Positions 1 to 7,825 of a stretch of 64,000 bases of DNA are shown here, piece after piece. This DNA comes from Aeromicrobium sp. 9AM (lineage in GTDB: Bacteria; Actinomycetota; Actinomycetes; Propionibacteriales; Nocardioidaceae): contig NZ_LR733304.1 of NCBI RefSeq assembly GCF_902506105.1, positions 2,801,832-2,865,831 on the forward strand, given 5' to 3'. Both the position numbers and the translations under genes were made by a program. Below the pieces are notes generated by a model. That model made no database searches and had not been told where the DNA came from. It worked only from the letters and a program-made list of their open reading frames with translations. The stretch's first letter is position 1, and every line of letters begins with the position of its first letter.

Positions 1-451
1 GTCCTCGCAGGATCCGCGCCACGGCGGGTACCCCGGTGATGTCGGCGACCAGCAGCTGCCAGCCCACGCCGGCCGGAGCGGCGTACAGGCCATGGGGCTC
101 GATCAGCCCGACCCGGTCGCCCGGACGGCACGAGCGCGCCCAGTCGGACCCGAGGCCCTCGTCGTGCAGCGCGATGTCGAGGTCGATCACGATGTCACCG
201 TCGACGACCCGGTGGTCCGACACCGTGTAGACCCGTGGCTCCGGCGCGGCCGCACCCTCGGGATAGGTGATGTTCCAGTCGTCGTCGATCTCGGGGATCG
301 CGAGCTCCGCGCCGGCCGGCGGGATCAGCACGCGTACGTACTCGTCAGGGATGCCGGTCGACGCGAACCCGTCGAGCTCGCCGAGCGTCACCGTGACCAG
401 ATGGGCCGAGAGCCGGCGGCGTCCCAGCACCGTGGCGGCGTACGTCTTCAC
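1..451 (-). CDS. Siderophore-interacting FAD-binding protein (partial, C-terminus beyond window)
   Basis: About 150 N-terminal residues are visible, read from a GTG at 451 with a purine-rich GGGGAA upstream. The protein resembles the siderophore-interacting (SIP/ViuB) family, cytoplasmic flavoproteins that reduce ferric siderophores to release iron. The ferredoxin-reductase-like FAD domain shows an R-x-Y-T flavin motif (PRVYTV, about residue 74) and a segment around GLGSDWA followed by RPGDRVGL, both typical of the family. The NAD(P)H domain lies outside the window. A DtxR/IdeR-like iron box 29-47 bases upstream supports induction under iron limitation. It is divergent from femX. Confidence 0.85.
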   Translation of the reverse strand, partial: MKTYAATVLGRRRLSAHLVTVTLGELDGFASTGIPDEYVRVLIPPAGAELAIPEIDDDWNITYPEGAAAPEPRVYTVSDHRVVDGDIVIDLDIALHDEGLGSDWARSCRPGDRVGLIEPHGLYAAPAGVGWQLLVADITGVPAVARILRG

Positions 452-479
452 TGTCGGATTCCCCTCGATCGGCTACAAC

Positions 480-498
480 TTAGGTCAGCCTAACTTAC
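480..498. promoter_or_regulatory. DtxR/IdeR-type iron box
   Basis: The 19 bases TTAGGTCAGCCTAACTTAC match 16 of 19 positions of the known DtxR/IdeR consensus TTAGGTTAGCCTAACCTAA. The site sits between the divergent siderophore-interacting protein (start 451) and femX (start 521). It also lies just upstream of the predicted femX -10 element at 509-514, so metal-bound repressor could affect both directions. Confidence 0.8.
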
Positions 499-508
499 CC
501 CCGGTTGG

Positions 509-514
509 TAGCGT
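509..514 (+). promoter_or_regulatory. -10 element of a predicted leaderless femX promoter
   Basis: TAGCGT is followed by exactly six bases and then the GTG start of femX at 521. This places the expected transcription start on the start codon. No convincing -35 hexamer is visible; the iron box occupies that region. Confidence 0.45.
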
Positions 515-520
515 GGCCCG

Positions 521-1657
521 GTGACGTCACCTTCCCGCTCAGGGCCCCTCAGTGTCCGGCCCATCAGCGCTTCGGAGCACCTCGACTTCGTACGCAGCCG
601 GCCGTCGGTGAGTTTCCTGCAGACCCCGGCTTGGGCGACGGTCAAGAACGAGTGGCGGGGTGAGTCGGTCGGCTGGTTCGACGGCGCGACCCTGGTCGGC
701 GCTGCACTGGTGCTCTATCGCCAGCTCCCGCGGCTCAAGCGCTACCTCGCCTATCTGCCCGAGGGCCCGGACATCGACTGGACGGACCCGGACCTCGGCC
801 GTTGGCTGACGCCGCTCGCCGCCCACCTCAAGAGCCAGGGCGCGTTCGGCATCCGCATGGGCCCGCCGGTCGTCACCCGTCGCTGGCACGCCGCGACGAT
901 CAAGCAGGCCATCGCCGACCCGGTGCTCACGACACTGTCGGACGTACCCGCCGACGTACGCGACGACGATGCGCTCAAGGTCGCCACGACATTGACCCAG
1001 CTCGGCTGGAAGGAGATCCCCACCGAGAACGGGTTCTCCGCCGGGCAGCCGAAGTTCAACTTCCAGATCCCACTCGCCGGCCGGTCCGAGGCCGACATCC
1101 TCGCCGGCATGAACCAGCAGTGGCGCCGCAACATCAAGAAGGCCGCCAAGGCCGGCGTGGAGGTCGTCCGTGGAGAGCGCGGCGACCTGCCCGAGTTCCA
1201 CCGCGTGTACGCCGAGACCGCCGAGCGTGATCACTTCACCCCGCGACCGCTGTCGTACTTCGAGCGCATGTGGGACGCCCTGACCGCCGAGGAGCCCGAC
1301 CGCCTCGTGCTCTACCTGGCCCGGCACGAGGGTGACCTCGTCGCGTCGACCACGATGGTGCGCGTCGGCGAGCACGCCTGGTACTCCTACGGCGCCTCGA
1401 CCACGGCCAAGCGCGATGTGCGCGGCTCCAACGCGATCCAGTGGCAGATGATCCGCGACGCGATGACGGCCGGCGCCACGGCGTACGACATGCGCGGCAT
1501 CACCGAGACGCTCGACCCCGACGACTCGCACGTCGGCCTGATCCAGTTCAAGGTCGGCACCGGCGGCGAGGCCGTCGAGTACCTCGGCGAGTGGGACCTG
1601 CCGCTCAACCGCGCCCTGCACCTCGGCTTCACGCAATATATGAGGAGACGAGGATGA
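521..1657 (+). CDS. FemX/FemAB-family peptidyltransferase
   Basis: This 378-residue protein belongs to the FemABX family, which transfers amino acids from aminoacyl-tRNA to the lipid II stem peptide to build peptidoglycan cross-bridges. Near the N-terminus it has the family segment SFLQTPAWA. Two GNAT-like halves follow, including STTMVRVGEHAWYSYGAST and the G-SNAIQWQMIRDA stretch around residues 265-315 and a YDMRG motif. The GTG at 521 is preferred because a -10-like TAGCGT lies six bases upstream. The stop overlaps the ATG of a 48-residue ORF (ATGA at 1654), and an alanine-racemase-like gene follows, so the operon probably serves cell-wall amino acid metabolism. The added residue cannot be predicted. 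Confidence 0.88.
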   Translation: MTSPSRSGPLSVRPISASEHLDFVRSRPSVSFLQTPAWATVKNEWRGESVGWFDGATLVGAALVLYRQLPRLKRYLAYLPEGPDIDWTDPDLGRWLTPLAAHLKSQGAFGIRMGPPVVTRRWHAATIKQAIADPVLTTLSDVPADVRDDDALKVATTLTQLGWKEIPTENGFSAGQPKFNFQIPLAGRSEADILAGMNQQWRRNIKKAAKAGVEVVRGERGDLPEFHRVYAETAERDHFTPRPLSYFERMWDALTAEEPDRLVLYLARHEGDLVASTTMVRVGEHAWYSYGASTTAKRDVRGSNAIQWQMIRDAMTAGATAYDMRGITETLDPDDSHVGLIQFKVGTGGEAVEYLGEWDLPLNRALHLGFTQYMRRRG

Positions 1658-1800
1658 GCCGCGACAAGCGCCGACTCTCGAAACCGCATCTGACCGGCTC
1701 GACTGCGCTTGTCGCGGTGCATCCGAGCGACGAAAGCGGCGCCGAAGGTGCCCCCGCAACCGAGCCTGGAAGCACAGGCGCCGACATGAAGAGGCGATGA
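1654..1800 (+). CDS. Small hypothetical ORF (48 aa) between femX and the racemase-like gene
   Basis: The ATG overlaps the femX stop codon (ATGA), with AGGAGACGAGG immediately upstream as a plausible ribosome binding site. The product is hydrophilic, begins MSRDKRRLSKPHLTG and ends GADMKRR. The stop lies one base before the GTG of the next gene, so the three genes could be translationally coupled. No family is recognised. A perfect 13-bp inverted repeat (1659-1671 with 1705-1717) lies inside the ORF, so the stretch may be an RNA hairpin spacer instead of a gene. Confidence 0.4.
   Translation: MSRDKRRLSKPHLTGSTALVAVHPSDESGAEGAPATEPGSTGADMKRR
1659..1717. repeat. 13-bp perfect inverted repeat inside the femX-racemase junction
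   Basis: The left arm CCGCGACAAGCGC (1659-1671) is the exact reverse complement of GCGCTTGTCGCGG (1705-1717), with a 33-base loop. There is no T-run after it, so it does not look like an intrinsic terminator. Its position within an operon suggests an mRNA-level role such as differential stability. Confidence 0.6.
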
Positions 1801-1801
1801 C

Positions 1802-2836
1802 GTGAGCTTCGAGCTGGACATCGATGCCGACCGCTGGCGACGAGGCGTGCGCGCCGTCGTCGAGAGCACGCCCGGCATCGTCCCGGTCATCAAGGGCAAC
1901 GGGTACGGGCTCGGCCGCGACCTGCTCGCCGCCGAGGCCAAGGAGCTCGGCCTCGACGTGATCGCGGTCGGCACGTACGCCGAGGTGCCCGGCGCCCTCG
2001 CGGCGTTCGGCGGCGACGTCATGGTGTTGACGCCGTGGCGCCCGTTCTTCACCGACGTCATCCACGACGAGCGGGTCATCCACACGGTCGGACGGGTCGA
2101 CGACATCGCGGCGCTCGCCTCGGGCCCGGACCCCACCGCGCGCGTGCTCGTCGAGGGCGAGACGTCGATGGCCCGGCACGGGCTCGACCGGCATGAGCTC
2201 GCCGCCGCCGTCGCCGCTCTCGGTGACCTGCGTGTCGAGGGCTTCGCGATCCACCTGCCGATGGCCGGTGGCAACCTCCGCGAGGCCGAGAACTGGGCCG
2301 CCGCGCTCGAGGCCTCACAGGTCGAGACCACCACGTTCTATGCCTCCCACCTGACCCCGGCGGAGGTGACGATCCTGCGTGAGCGCCGCCCGCAGCTCGA
2401 CATCCGCCCCCGCATCGGCACCTCGCTGTGGCTCGGCGACCTCGGTGCCTTGTCCGTACGCGCGACGGTCCTCGACAGCCACCTCGTCGCGCGCGGCGAG
2501 CGGGTCGGCTACCGCCAGCGCCCCATGCCCCGCGACGGCTATCTGCTGATCGTCGCCGGCGGCACCAGCAACGGCATCGCTCTCGAGGCGCCCAAGGCGT
2601 CCGCCGGCGTGGTGCAACGCGGCAAGTCACTCGCCAAGGGCGGGCTCGAGGCCGCAGGCTTCTCGCTGTCGCCCTACACGATCGACGGCAAGCAGCGCTG
2701 GTTCGCCGAGCCGCCGCACATGCAGGCCAGCATGATCTTCCTGCCGTCCACGGCACAGGCACCGCAGGTCGGTGACCGCGTCGACGTGGCGGTGCGGTTC
2801 ACCACCGCCACGTTCGACGCCATCAACGTTGCCTGA
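1802..2836 (+). CDS. Alanine-racemase-like PLP enzyme
   Basis: The 344-residue protein has the fold-III PLP barrel of alanine racemases. The motif PVIKGNGYGLG contains the expected PLP lysine (K31), and HGLDRHEL, GFAIHLPM and RIGTSLWLG are barrel segments seen in the family. The C-terminal part is less like canonical Alr and the usual catalytic tyrosine region is not obvious. It may therefore be a specialised amino-acid racemase or a divergent paralogue and not the housekeeping enzyme. The GTG start lies two bases after the preceding small ORF. Co-occurrence with FemX suggests a role in peptidoglycan amino acids. Confidence 0.75.
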   Translation: MSFELDIDADRWRRGVRAVVESTPGIVPVIKGNGYGLGRDLLAAEAKELGLDVIAVGTYAEVPGALAAFGGDVMVLTPWRPFFTDVIHDERVIHTVGRVDDIAALASGPDPTARVLVEGETSMARHGLDRHELAAAVAALGDLRVEGFAIHLPMAGGNLREAENWAAALEASQVETTTFYASHLTPAEVTILRERRPQLDIRPRIGTSLWLGDLGALSVRATVLDSHLVARGERVGYRQRPMPRDGYLLIVAGGTSNGIALEAPKASAGVVQRGKSLAKGGLEAAGFSLSPYTIDGKQRWFAEPPHMQASMIFLPSTAQAPQVGDRVDVAVRFTTATFDAINVA

Positions 2837-2912
2837 GGTCGAGCGAGCTCTGCGAGCGAGCGCCGAGGGCAGGTTGAGCGATCACGCCGAAGGCGTCAGG
2901 TGACGAAACCCT

Positions 2913-5318
2913 CTAGCTTTCGTCCGACTCGTCTTCGTCTTCGGGTCGGCGCAGCCCGAGGATCCCGGCGAACGGAAGCATGAACACCCAGCCGCCGTTG
3001 TTGCCGCCGACTCCCGTGCAGTTGCCCGGCAGCGGGAGGTCGTGCCACGTGCCGCCCTGCGCCTCACACTCAGCTTGAGTCGTCGGCGGCGGCGGGTTCA
3101 CGCAGTTGGGCGGTGTACCCGTCTGCGGGGGCGGGCAGGTCTCCACGGGCTTGGGCTCGCAGCCGAGGTTGCCGTCGGGCTGCTGGTTGGGCCCACAGTT
3201 CTTCTGCGTCGGCTTGGGATCGTCGATGCACTTGGTCTTGCTGCCGTTGAGATGCTGGTCGCTGTCGCACTTGGGCGCGGGCTTCTTGTAGGTCGTGCCC
3301 TTCGTGCCCTTGATGTTCGCGGGCTTCGGGAACGTGCCGCACTCCGAGCCCTCGAGCGCGGCGTTCATGTACGTCTGGAACGTCTTCGCCGGGATCTGGC
3401 CGCCGAAGAACGGCACCATGTAGCCCTCGAGATCACCGTTGCCGAGCTTGCCGCGGTTGTACATCACAGCCGTCGCGAGCTTGGGTGAGTAGCCGGCGAA
3501 CCACGACGACGACACGTGCTGGTCGTTGTCGGGGCCGAACGTCGCCGTGCCGGTCTTGCCCGCGGTCGGGCAGATCGTCTTGGCGTTGGAACCGGTGCCG
3601 GCCGCGCCGGAGTTGACGACCTTCTGCATCGCCGCGATGGTGTCGGCGGCGACGTCCTTGGGGATCGACTGCTCACTCTTGACCTTGTGCTTGTACTGCG
3701 TCTTGCCGCGGAAGTCCTTGACCGACTGGACGACGTACCAGTCAGCGCGCTTGCCATCGGCCGCGAGCGTCGCATAGGCGTTGGCCATGTCGACCGGTGC
3801 CACCGGGAAGTAGCCGAGCGGAGTCACCAGAGGTGGTCCACCCGCCTGGTCCTGGATGGGCTTGATGATCGAGGTCGGGATACCGGCCTGCTCCGCTGCC
3901 TCGAGGGTCTTGGTCGGCCCGTCCTTCATCTGGTCCATCAGGTCGACGAAGGCGGTGTTGATCGACTTCTGTGCCGCGAACTCGAGCGGGACGTTGCCGA
4001 ACGACTCACCGCCGCTGTCGCCCTGGTTCTCGGTGACCGCCTTGCCGTCGATCATGAGTGGCGAGGCGCCGTTGAGCTTGGTCTTGAGGCTGTAGCCGTT
4101 CTCCAGCGCGGCGACCACGGCGAACGCCTTGAACGTCGAGCCCGGCTGCGTCCCCTCGGTCGCCCAGTTGAACTGGTTCTTGAGATAGTCCCGGCCGCCG
4201 TACATCGCCTGCACCGCACCTGTGCCGGGCTTGATCGAGACCAGCGCCTGGTGGAGCTCCTTGTGGCCTGAAGGACGGTGGGCCTTGATCGCCGCGATCG
4301 CGTCCTTCTGCTTCTTGTAGTTGAACGTCGTGACGATCCGCAGACCACCGCCGTCGATGTCCTGGTCCAGGAAGTCGAGCTTGTAGCGCATCTGCTTCTT
4401 GACGAGGTCGAGCAGATAGCCCTTCGAGCCGCTGAACCGGTTGATCTCGCGCTTGGGCTCGACCTTGGGGATGCGGTCGGAGAACTTCGCCGCCTGGTCG
4501 GCCGTGATCGCGCCGTCCTTGACCATGCCGTTGAGCACGTAGCGGAAGCGCGGTCCGATCCGGTCCGTGGCGCCCTCGGCGTACGGGTCGTAGTAGGTCG
4601 GGCTGTTGATGATCGTCGCGAGCATCGCCGACTGGGCGTAGTTGAGCTCGGCGGCCGGCTTGTCGAAGTATGTCTTGGAGGCGACCTCGATGCCGTAGGC
4701 GCCGTTGCCGAAGTAGATCGTGTTGAGGTAGCCCTCGAGGATCTGCTTCTTGCTCAGCTGGTTGTGGATCTTGATCGACAGGATCGCTTCCTTGACCTTG
4801 CGCTTGTAGGACTGCTCCTGCGTCAGGTAGAGGATCTTGACGTACTGCTGCGTGATCGTGGAGCCGCCGCCCTGGATCTGTCCGCTGGTCGCGTTGTTGC
4901 GCGCGGCGCGGATGATGCCCTTGATGTCGATGCCGCGGTTGGTGTAGAACGAGCGGTCCTCAGCGGCGATCGCTGCGGCCTGCATCGAGGCCGGGATCTT
5001 GTCGATCGAGATGCTCTCGCGGTCCTGCGTCGCGAACGTGCCGAGCTCGTGCTTGCCGTCGGAGTAGTAGACCTTGGTCGTCTGGGTCTTGAACGCCGCG
5101 TTCTCGCTCGGGATGCTGATGGACTGGTAGAGGATGAAGAACGTCCCGGCCGCGGCCAGCACGCCGAGCACACCGAGCAGGGCTCCCCAGCGGATCGTCT
5201 TGAGCCACCAAGGACCGCGGCCGCCGATCTTCCGGGTGATGGCTTTGAGCCGTCCGCCGTCTGCGTCAGGGCGCGGTGCTTTCTTTCGCTGTGCTGCCAA
5301 GGGTCCGTCTACCTCCAT
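2913..5318 (-). CDS. Bifunctional class A penicillin-binding protein
   Basis: This 801-residue glycosyltransferase/transpeptidase polymerises lipid II and cross-links peptidoglycan at the outer membrane face. After a short cytoplasmic tail there is one membrane anchor (about residues 43-66). The GT51 domain carries EDRSFYTNRG and GGGSTITQQYVK. The transpeptidase domain has the acylated serine in PGSTFK (S394), an SIN motif and AGKTGTA. The tail beyond the KTG domain is unusual: about 150 residues rich in Pro, Gly and Cys (nine Cys), ending in a short hydrophobic stretch with LPFAGILGL, then RR and an acidic end. The gene is divergent from the PadR regulator. Confidence 0.95.
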   Translation of the reverse strand: MEVDGPLAAQRKKAPRPDADGGRLKAITRKIGGRGPWWLKTIRWGALLGVLGVLAAAGTFFILYQSISIPSENAAFKTQTTKVYYSDGKHELGTFATQDRESISIDKIPASMQAAAIAAEDRSFYTNRGIDIKGIIRAARNNATSGQIQGGGSTITQQYVKILYLTQEQSYKRKVKEAILSIKIHNQLSKKQILEGYLNTIYFGNGAYGIEVASKTYFDKPAAELNYAQSAMLATIINSPTYYDPYAEGATDRIGPRFRYVLNGMVKDGAITADQAAKFSDRIPKVEPKREINRFSGSKGYLLDLVKKQMRYKLDFLDQDIDGGGLRIVTTFNYKKQKDAIAAIKAHRPSGHKELHQALVSIKPGTGAVQAMYGGRDYLKNQFNWATEGTQPGSTFKAFAVVAALENGYSLKTKLNGASPLMIDGKAVTENQGDSGGESFGNVPLEFAAQKSINTAFVDLMDQMKDGPTKTLEAAEQAGIPTSIIKPIQDQAGGPPLVTPLGYFPVAPVDMANAYATLAADGKRADWYVVQSVKDFRGKTQYKHKVKSEQSIPKDVAADTIAAMQKVVNSGAAGTGSNAKTICPTAGKTGTATFGPDNDQHVSSSWFAGYSPKLATAVMYNRGKLGNGDLEGYMVPFFGGQIPAKTFQTYMNAALEGSECGTFPKPANIKGTKGTTYKKPAPKCDSDQHLNGSKTKCIDDPKPTQKNCGPNQQPDGNLGCEPKPVETCPPPQTGTPPNCVNPPPPTTQAECEAQGGTWHDLPLPGNCTGVGGNNGGWVFMLPFAGILGLRRPEDEDESDES

Positions 5319-5427
5319 GGGGATCCGGATTCGGATCCGTCAACGACCAAGTGTGCCGAACCTACCTGAGGAATGGTTAATCGCCCGGGGCCCGCGTGTG
5401 CTGGGTCACGAACACCGGGGTGTTGCC

Positions 5428-5448
5428 GATACACCGAATAGATGTATC
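5428..5448. promoter_or_regulatory. Candidate PadR operator
   Basis: GATACA and TGTATC form an inverted repeat separated by nine bases, in the promoter gap between the penicillin-binding protein and padR. Immediately downstream, GTTC and GAAC flank an AT-rich centre (5449-5464). PadR proteins commonly bind ATAC/GTAT-type palindromes and often repress themselves, so this is a likely autoregulatory site. Confidence 0.5.
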
Positions 5449-5492
5449 GTTCCGATATACGAACAAATGACGGACTTTGTCAGGACGGGTAG

Positions 5493-6089
5493 ATGACACG
5501 ACGCGGCGCGGCACTCGAGGTGGCGGTCCTTGGACTGCTCCACGATGCCCCGATGCACGGCTATGAGCTGCGCAAGCAGGTCAACGCCCTGCTCGGCTGG
5601 GGTCGCATCCTGTCCTACGGCACGCTCTATCCCGCACTGAAGGCACTCACCAAGGACGGCTACATCGTGGCCGACGAAACCGTGGTGCCCGAGGCGCGGG
5701 GCCGGCGGGCCAAGATCGTCTACAAGCTCACGGCCGAGGGCAAGGAACACTTCGCCCAGGCGCTCGAGGACTCCGGTCCGTCGACGTGGGACGACGAGAC
5801 GTTCGGCGTACGGTTCGCGTTCTTCGCGCGCACCGACGCCGCCTCGAGGGTTCGCATCCTCGAGGGACGACGAAGCCGACTGGAGGAGCGCCTCGACAAC
5901 GTCCGCAAGGCAGGACAGCGGAAGCGGGACCGGGTCGACTCCTACACGTTGGAGCTGCAGAGGCATGGGCTGGAGTCGGTCGAGCGCGAGGTCAAGTGGT
6001 TGACCGAGCTGATCGACCGCGAACGCTCCGGCGGCTATCCCGATGCTGACAGCACGACCAGCACAGACCTCAACACGACCGAGAAGTGA
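5493..6089 (+). CDS. PadR-family transcriptional regulator
   Basis: The 198-residue protein has the N-terminal winged helix of PadR proteins: [17 protein letters not shown], then [18 protein letters not shown], then [15 protein letters not shown]. The C-terminal half ([14 protein letters not shown] onward) is a helical dimerisation arm as in the PadR/Vir family. It lies 20 bases upstream of ino1, the same pairing seen in mycobacteria (PadR next to ino1), so a role in inositol or mycothiol supply is plausible. An inverted repeat at 5428-5448 may be its operator. Confidence 0.9.
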   Translation: MTRRGAALEVAVLGLLHDAPMHGYELRKQVNALLGWGRILSYGTLYPALKALTKDGYIVADETVVPEARGRRAKIVYKLTAEGKEHFAQALEDSGPSTWDDETFGVRFAFFARTDAASRVRILEGRRSRLEERLDNVRKAGQRKRDRVDSYTLELQRHGLESVEREVKWLTELIDRERSGGYPDADSTTSTDLNTTEK

Positions 6090-6109
6090 ACAACAATGAA
6101 GGAGAACCC

Positions 6110-7189
6110 ATGGGTTCGGTACGCGTAGCAATTGTGGGTGTGGGCAACTGCGCCACGTCCCTGATCCAGGGCGTCGAGTACTACAAGGACGCTGACCCCG
6201 CCGGCAACGTCCCCGGGCTCATGCACGTCGAGTTCGGCCAGTACCACGTCAAGGACATCGAGTTCGTCGCCGCGTTCGACGTCGACGCCAAGAAGGTCGG
6301 CTTCGACCTCTCCGAGGCGACGCAGGCCAGCGAGAACAACACGATCAAGATCGCCGACGTGGCGCCGACCGGCGTCATCGTCCAGAAGGGCAACACGCTC
6401 GACGGACTCGGCAAGTACTACCGCGAGACGATCGAGGAGTCGGACGCTCCGGCCGTCGACGTCGTGCAGGTCCTCAAGGACACGCAGGCCGACGTCCTCG
6501 TCTCCTACCTCCCGGTGGGCTCCGAAGAGGCCGACAAGTTCTACGCGCAGTGCGCCATCGATGCCAAGGTCGCGTTCGTCAACGCGCTGCCGGTGTTCAT
6601 CGCCTCCGACCCCGAGTGGGCCAAGAAGTTCGAGGACGCCGGCGTCCCGATCATCGGCGACGACATCAAGAGCCAGGTCGGCGCGACCATCACGCACCGC
6701 GTCATGGCCAAGCTGTTCCAGGACCGCGGCGTCGTCCTCGACCGGACGTACCAGCTCAACGTCGGCGGCAACATGGACTTCAAGAACATGCTCGAGCGTG
6801 ACCGTCTCGAGTCCAAGAAGATCTCCAAGACGCAGGCCGTGACGTCCAACATCGACCACGACCTCGGCGCCAAGAACGTGCACATCGGCCCGTCGGACTA
6901 CGTCCAGTGGCTCGACGACCGCAAGTGGGCGTACGTACGCCTCGAGGGTCGCGCGTTCGGTGACGTTCCCCTCAACCTCGAGTACAAGCTCGAGGTCTGG
7001 GACTCGCCCAACTCGGCCGGCATCATCATCGACGCCATCCGTGCGGCGAAGATCGCCAAGGACCGCAACATCGGCGGCGCCCTGCTGTCGGCGTCGTCCT
7101 ACCTGATGAAGTCGCCCCCGGAGCAGCGTCCCGACGACCTCGGTCGCGAGATGCTCGAGAAGTACATTGCGGGTGAAGTAGAGCGCTAA
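6110..7189 (+). CDS. ino1: Inositol-3-phosphate synthase
   Basis: The 359-residue enzyme converts glucose 6-phosphate to 1L-myo-inositol 1-phosphate using bound NAD. In actinobacteria this feeds phosphatidylinositol and mycothiol synthesis. The N-terminal Rossmann motif [15 protein letters not shown] and the block [16 protein letters not shown] are diagnostic of the short archaeal/actinobacterial form. The start is taken as the ATG at 6110 because AAGGAG lies six bases upstream; an upstream GTG at 6086 overlapping the padR stop has no ribosome binding site. Mycothiol production fits the mycothiol-linked dehydrogenase found at 34 kb. Confidence 0.96.
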   Translation: MGSVRVAIVGVGNCATSLIQGVEYYKDADPAGNVPGLMHVEFGQYHVKDIEFVAAFDVDAKKVGFDLSEATQASENNTIKIADVAPTGVIVQKGNTLDGLGKYYRETIEESDAPAVDVVQVLKDTQADVLVSYLPVGSEEADKFYAQCAIDAKVAFVNALPVFIASDPEWAKKFEDAGVPIIGDDIKSQVGATITHRVMAKLFQDRGVVLDRTYQLNVGGNMDFKNMLERDRLESKKISKTQAVTSNIDHDLGAKNVHIGPSDYVQWLDDRKWAYVRLEGRAFGDVPLNLEYKLEVWDSPNSAGIIIDAIRAAKIAKDRNIGGALLSASSYLMKSPPEQRPDDLGREMLEKYIAGEVER

Positions 7190-7208
7190 GCACCACCTGT
7201 ACGTCGAG

Positions 7209-7233
7209 GGGCCGGTCCCGTTGGGGCCGGCCC
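7209..7233. terminator. Possible bidirectional terminator between ino1 and the TetR gene
   Basis: GGGCCGG (7209-7215) pairs with CCGGCCC (7227-7233), followed by TTCGT. It lies in the 48-base gap between convergent genes. The stem is short and there is no clear T-tract, so the call is moderate. Confidence 0.45.
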
Positions 7234-7237
7234 TTCG

Positions 7238-7825
7238 TCATGCCCGGAGCAAGCGAGTGAACGTGTCGCGCATGATCGCCGCTGCCTCGTCGATGCCGAG
7301 GCCGAGATCGTCGCGCAGGCTGGACCAGGCAGGCCAGCTCGAGGCGGCGTAGAGCTCATTGGTGAGTGCCTGCCGATCATCGCCTGCGGCCGTGAGCTCC
7401 GGTCCGAAGGCCGCGGCGAGATCCTGCAGCGACCGCTCGACGTGCTCGTGACGGCTGCGCTGCAGGGCGACCGAGAACGGCTCACCCAGCGCCGACGAGC
7501 GGGCGGCGGGCGTGATGTGCTCGTGGCGGCGTACGCGCTGGGCGCAGTAGAGCTCGATCCGCTGCGGCAGCGGGAGTCCCGCGTCGATCGGCTGCCGCAG
7601 GGCGGAGTCCGCGTCGAGCCAGTAGGCCGTCGTGGCCTCGAGCAGCGTCTCGAGGTCCTTGAAGTTGAGCCACAACGTACGCAGCGAGACCCCGGCGCGC
7701 TCGGCGATGACTTTTGCGGTCGGCTTGAGCACACCCTCCCGCAGGAGCCCGGCGTGCGCCTCGACGATCGCATCGCGCGTACGCTCCCCGCGCGCGATCC
7801 GCCCGTCACTGTGCCGCTCGGTCAT
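7238..7825 (-). CDS. TetR-family transcriptional regulator
   Basis: The 195-residue protein has an N-terminal TetR helix-turn-helix (ERTRDAIVEAHAGLL, then KVIAERAGVSLRTLWLNFKD, about residues 13-58). A ligand-binding helical domain follows, with no residues that reveal its effector. Its ATG overlaps the stop of the upstream CCA-adding enzyme gene by one base (TGATG), so it is probably co-transcribed with it. The functional link is not evident. Confidence 0.88.
   Translation of the reverse strand: MTERHSDGRIARGERTRDAIVEAHAGLLREGVLKPTAKVIAERAGVSLRTLWLNFKDLETLLEATTAYWLDADSALRQPIDAGLPLPQRIELYCAQRVRRHEHITPAARSSALGEPFSVALQRSRHEHVERSLQDLAAAFGPELTAAGDDRQALTNELYAASSWPAWSSLRDDLGLGIDEAAAIMRDTFTRLLRA

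Noticed and set aside
539-2254. Long antisense open frame (571 codons) opposite femX and the racemase-like gene
   Set aside because: High-GC codon bias creates long shadow frames; the product is low-complexity Arg/Asp/Val-rich with no family, and the + strand genes here are clear.
6086-6109. Upstream GTG start for ino1 (adding MNNNEGEP)
   Set aside because: AAGGAG is correctly spaced for the ATG at 6110, which gives the standard N-terminus; the extension overlaps the padR stop.
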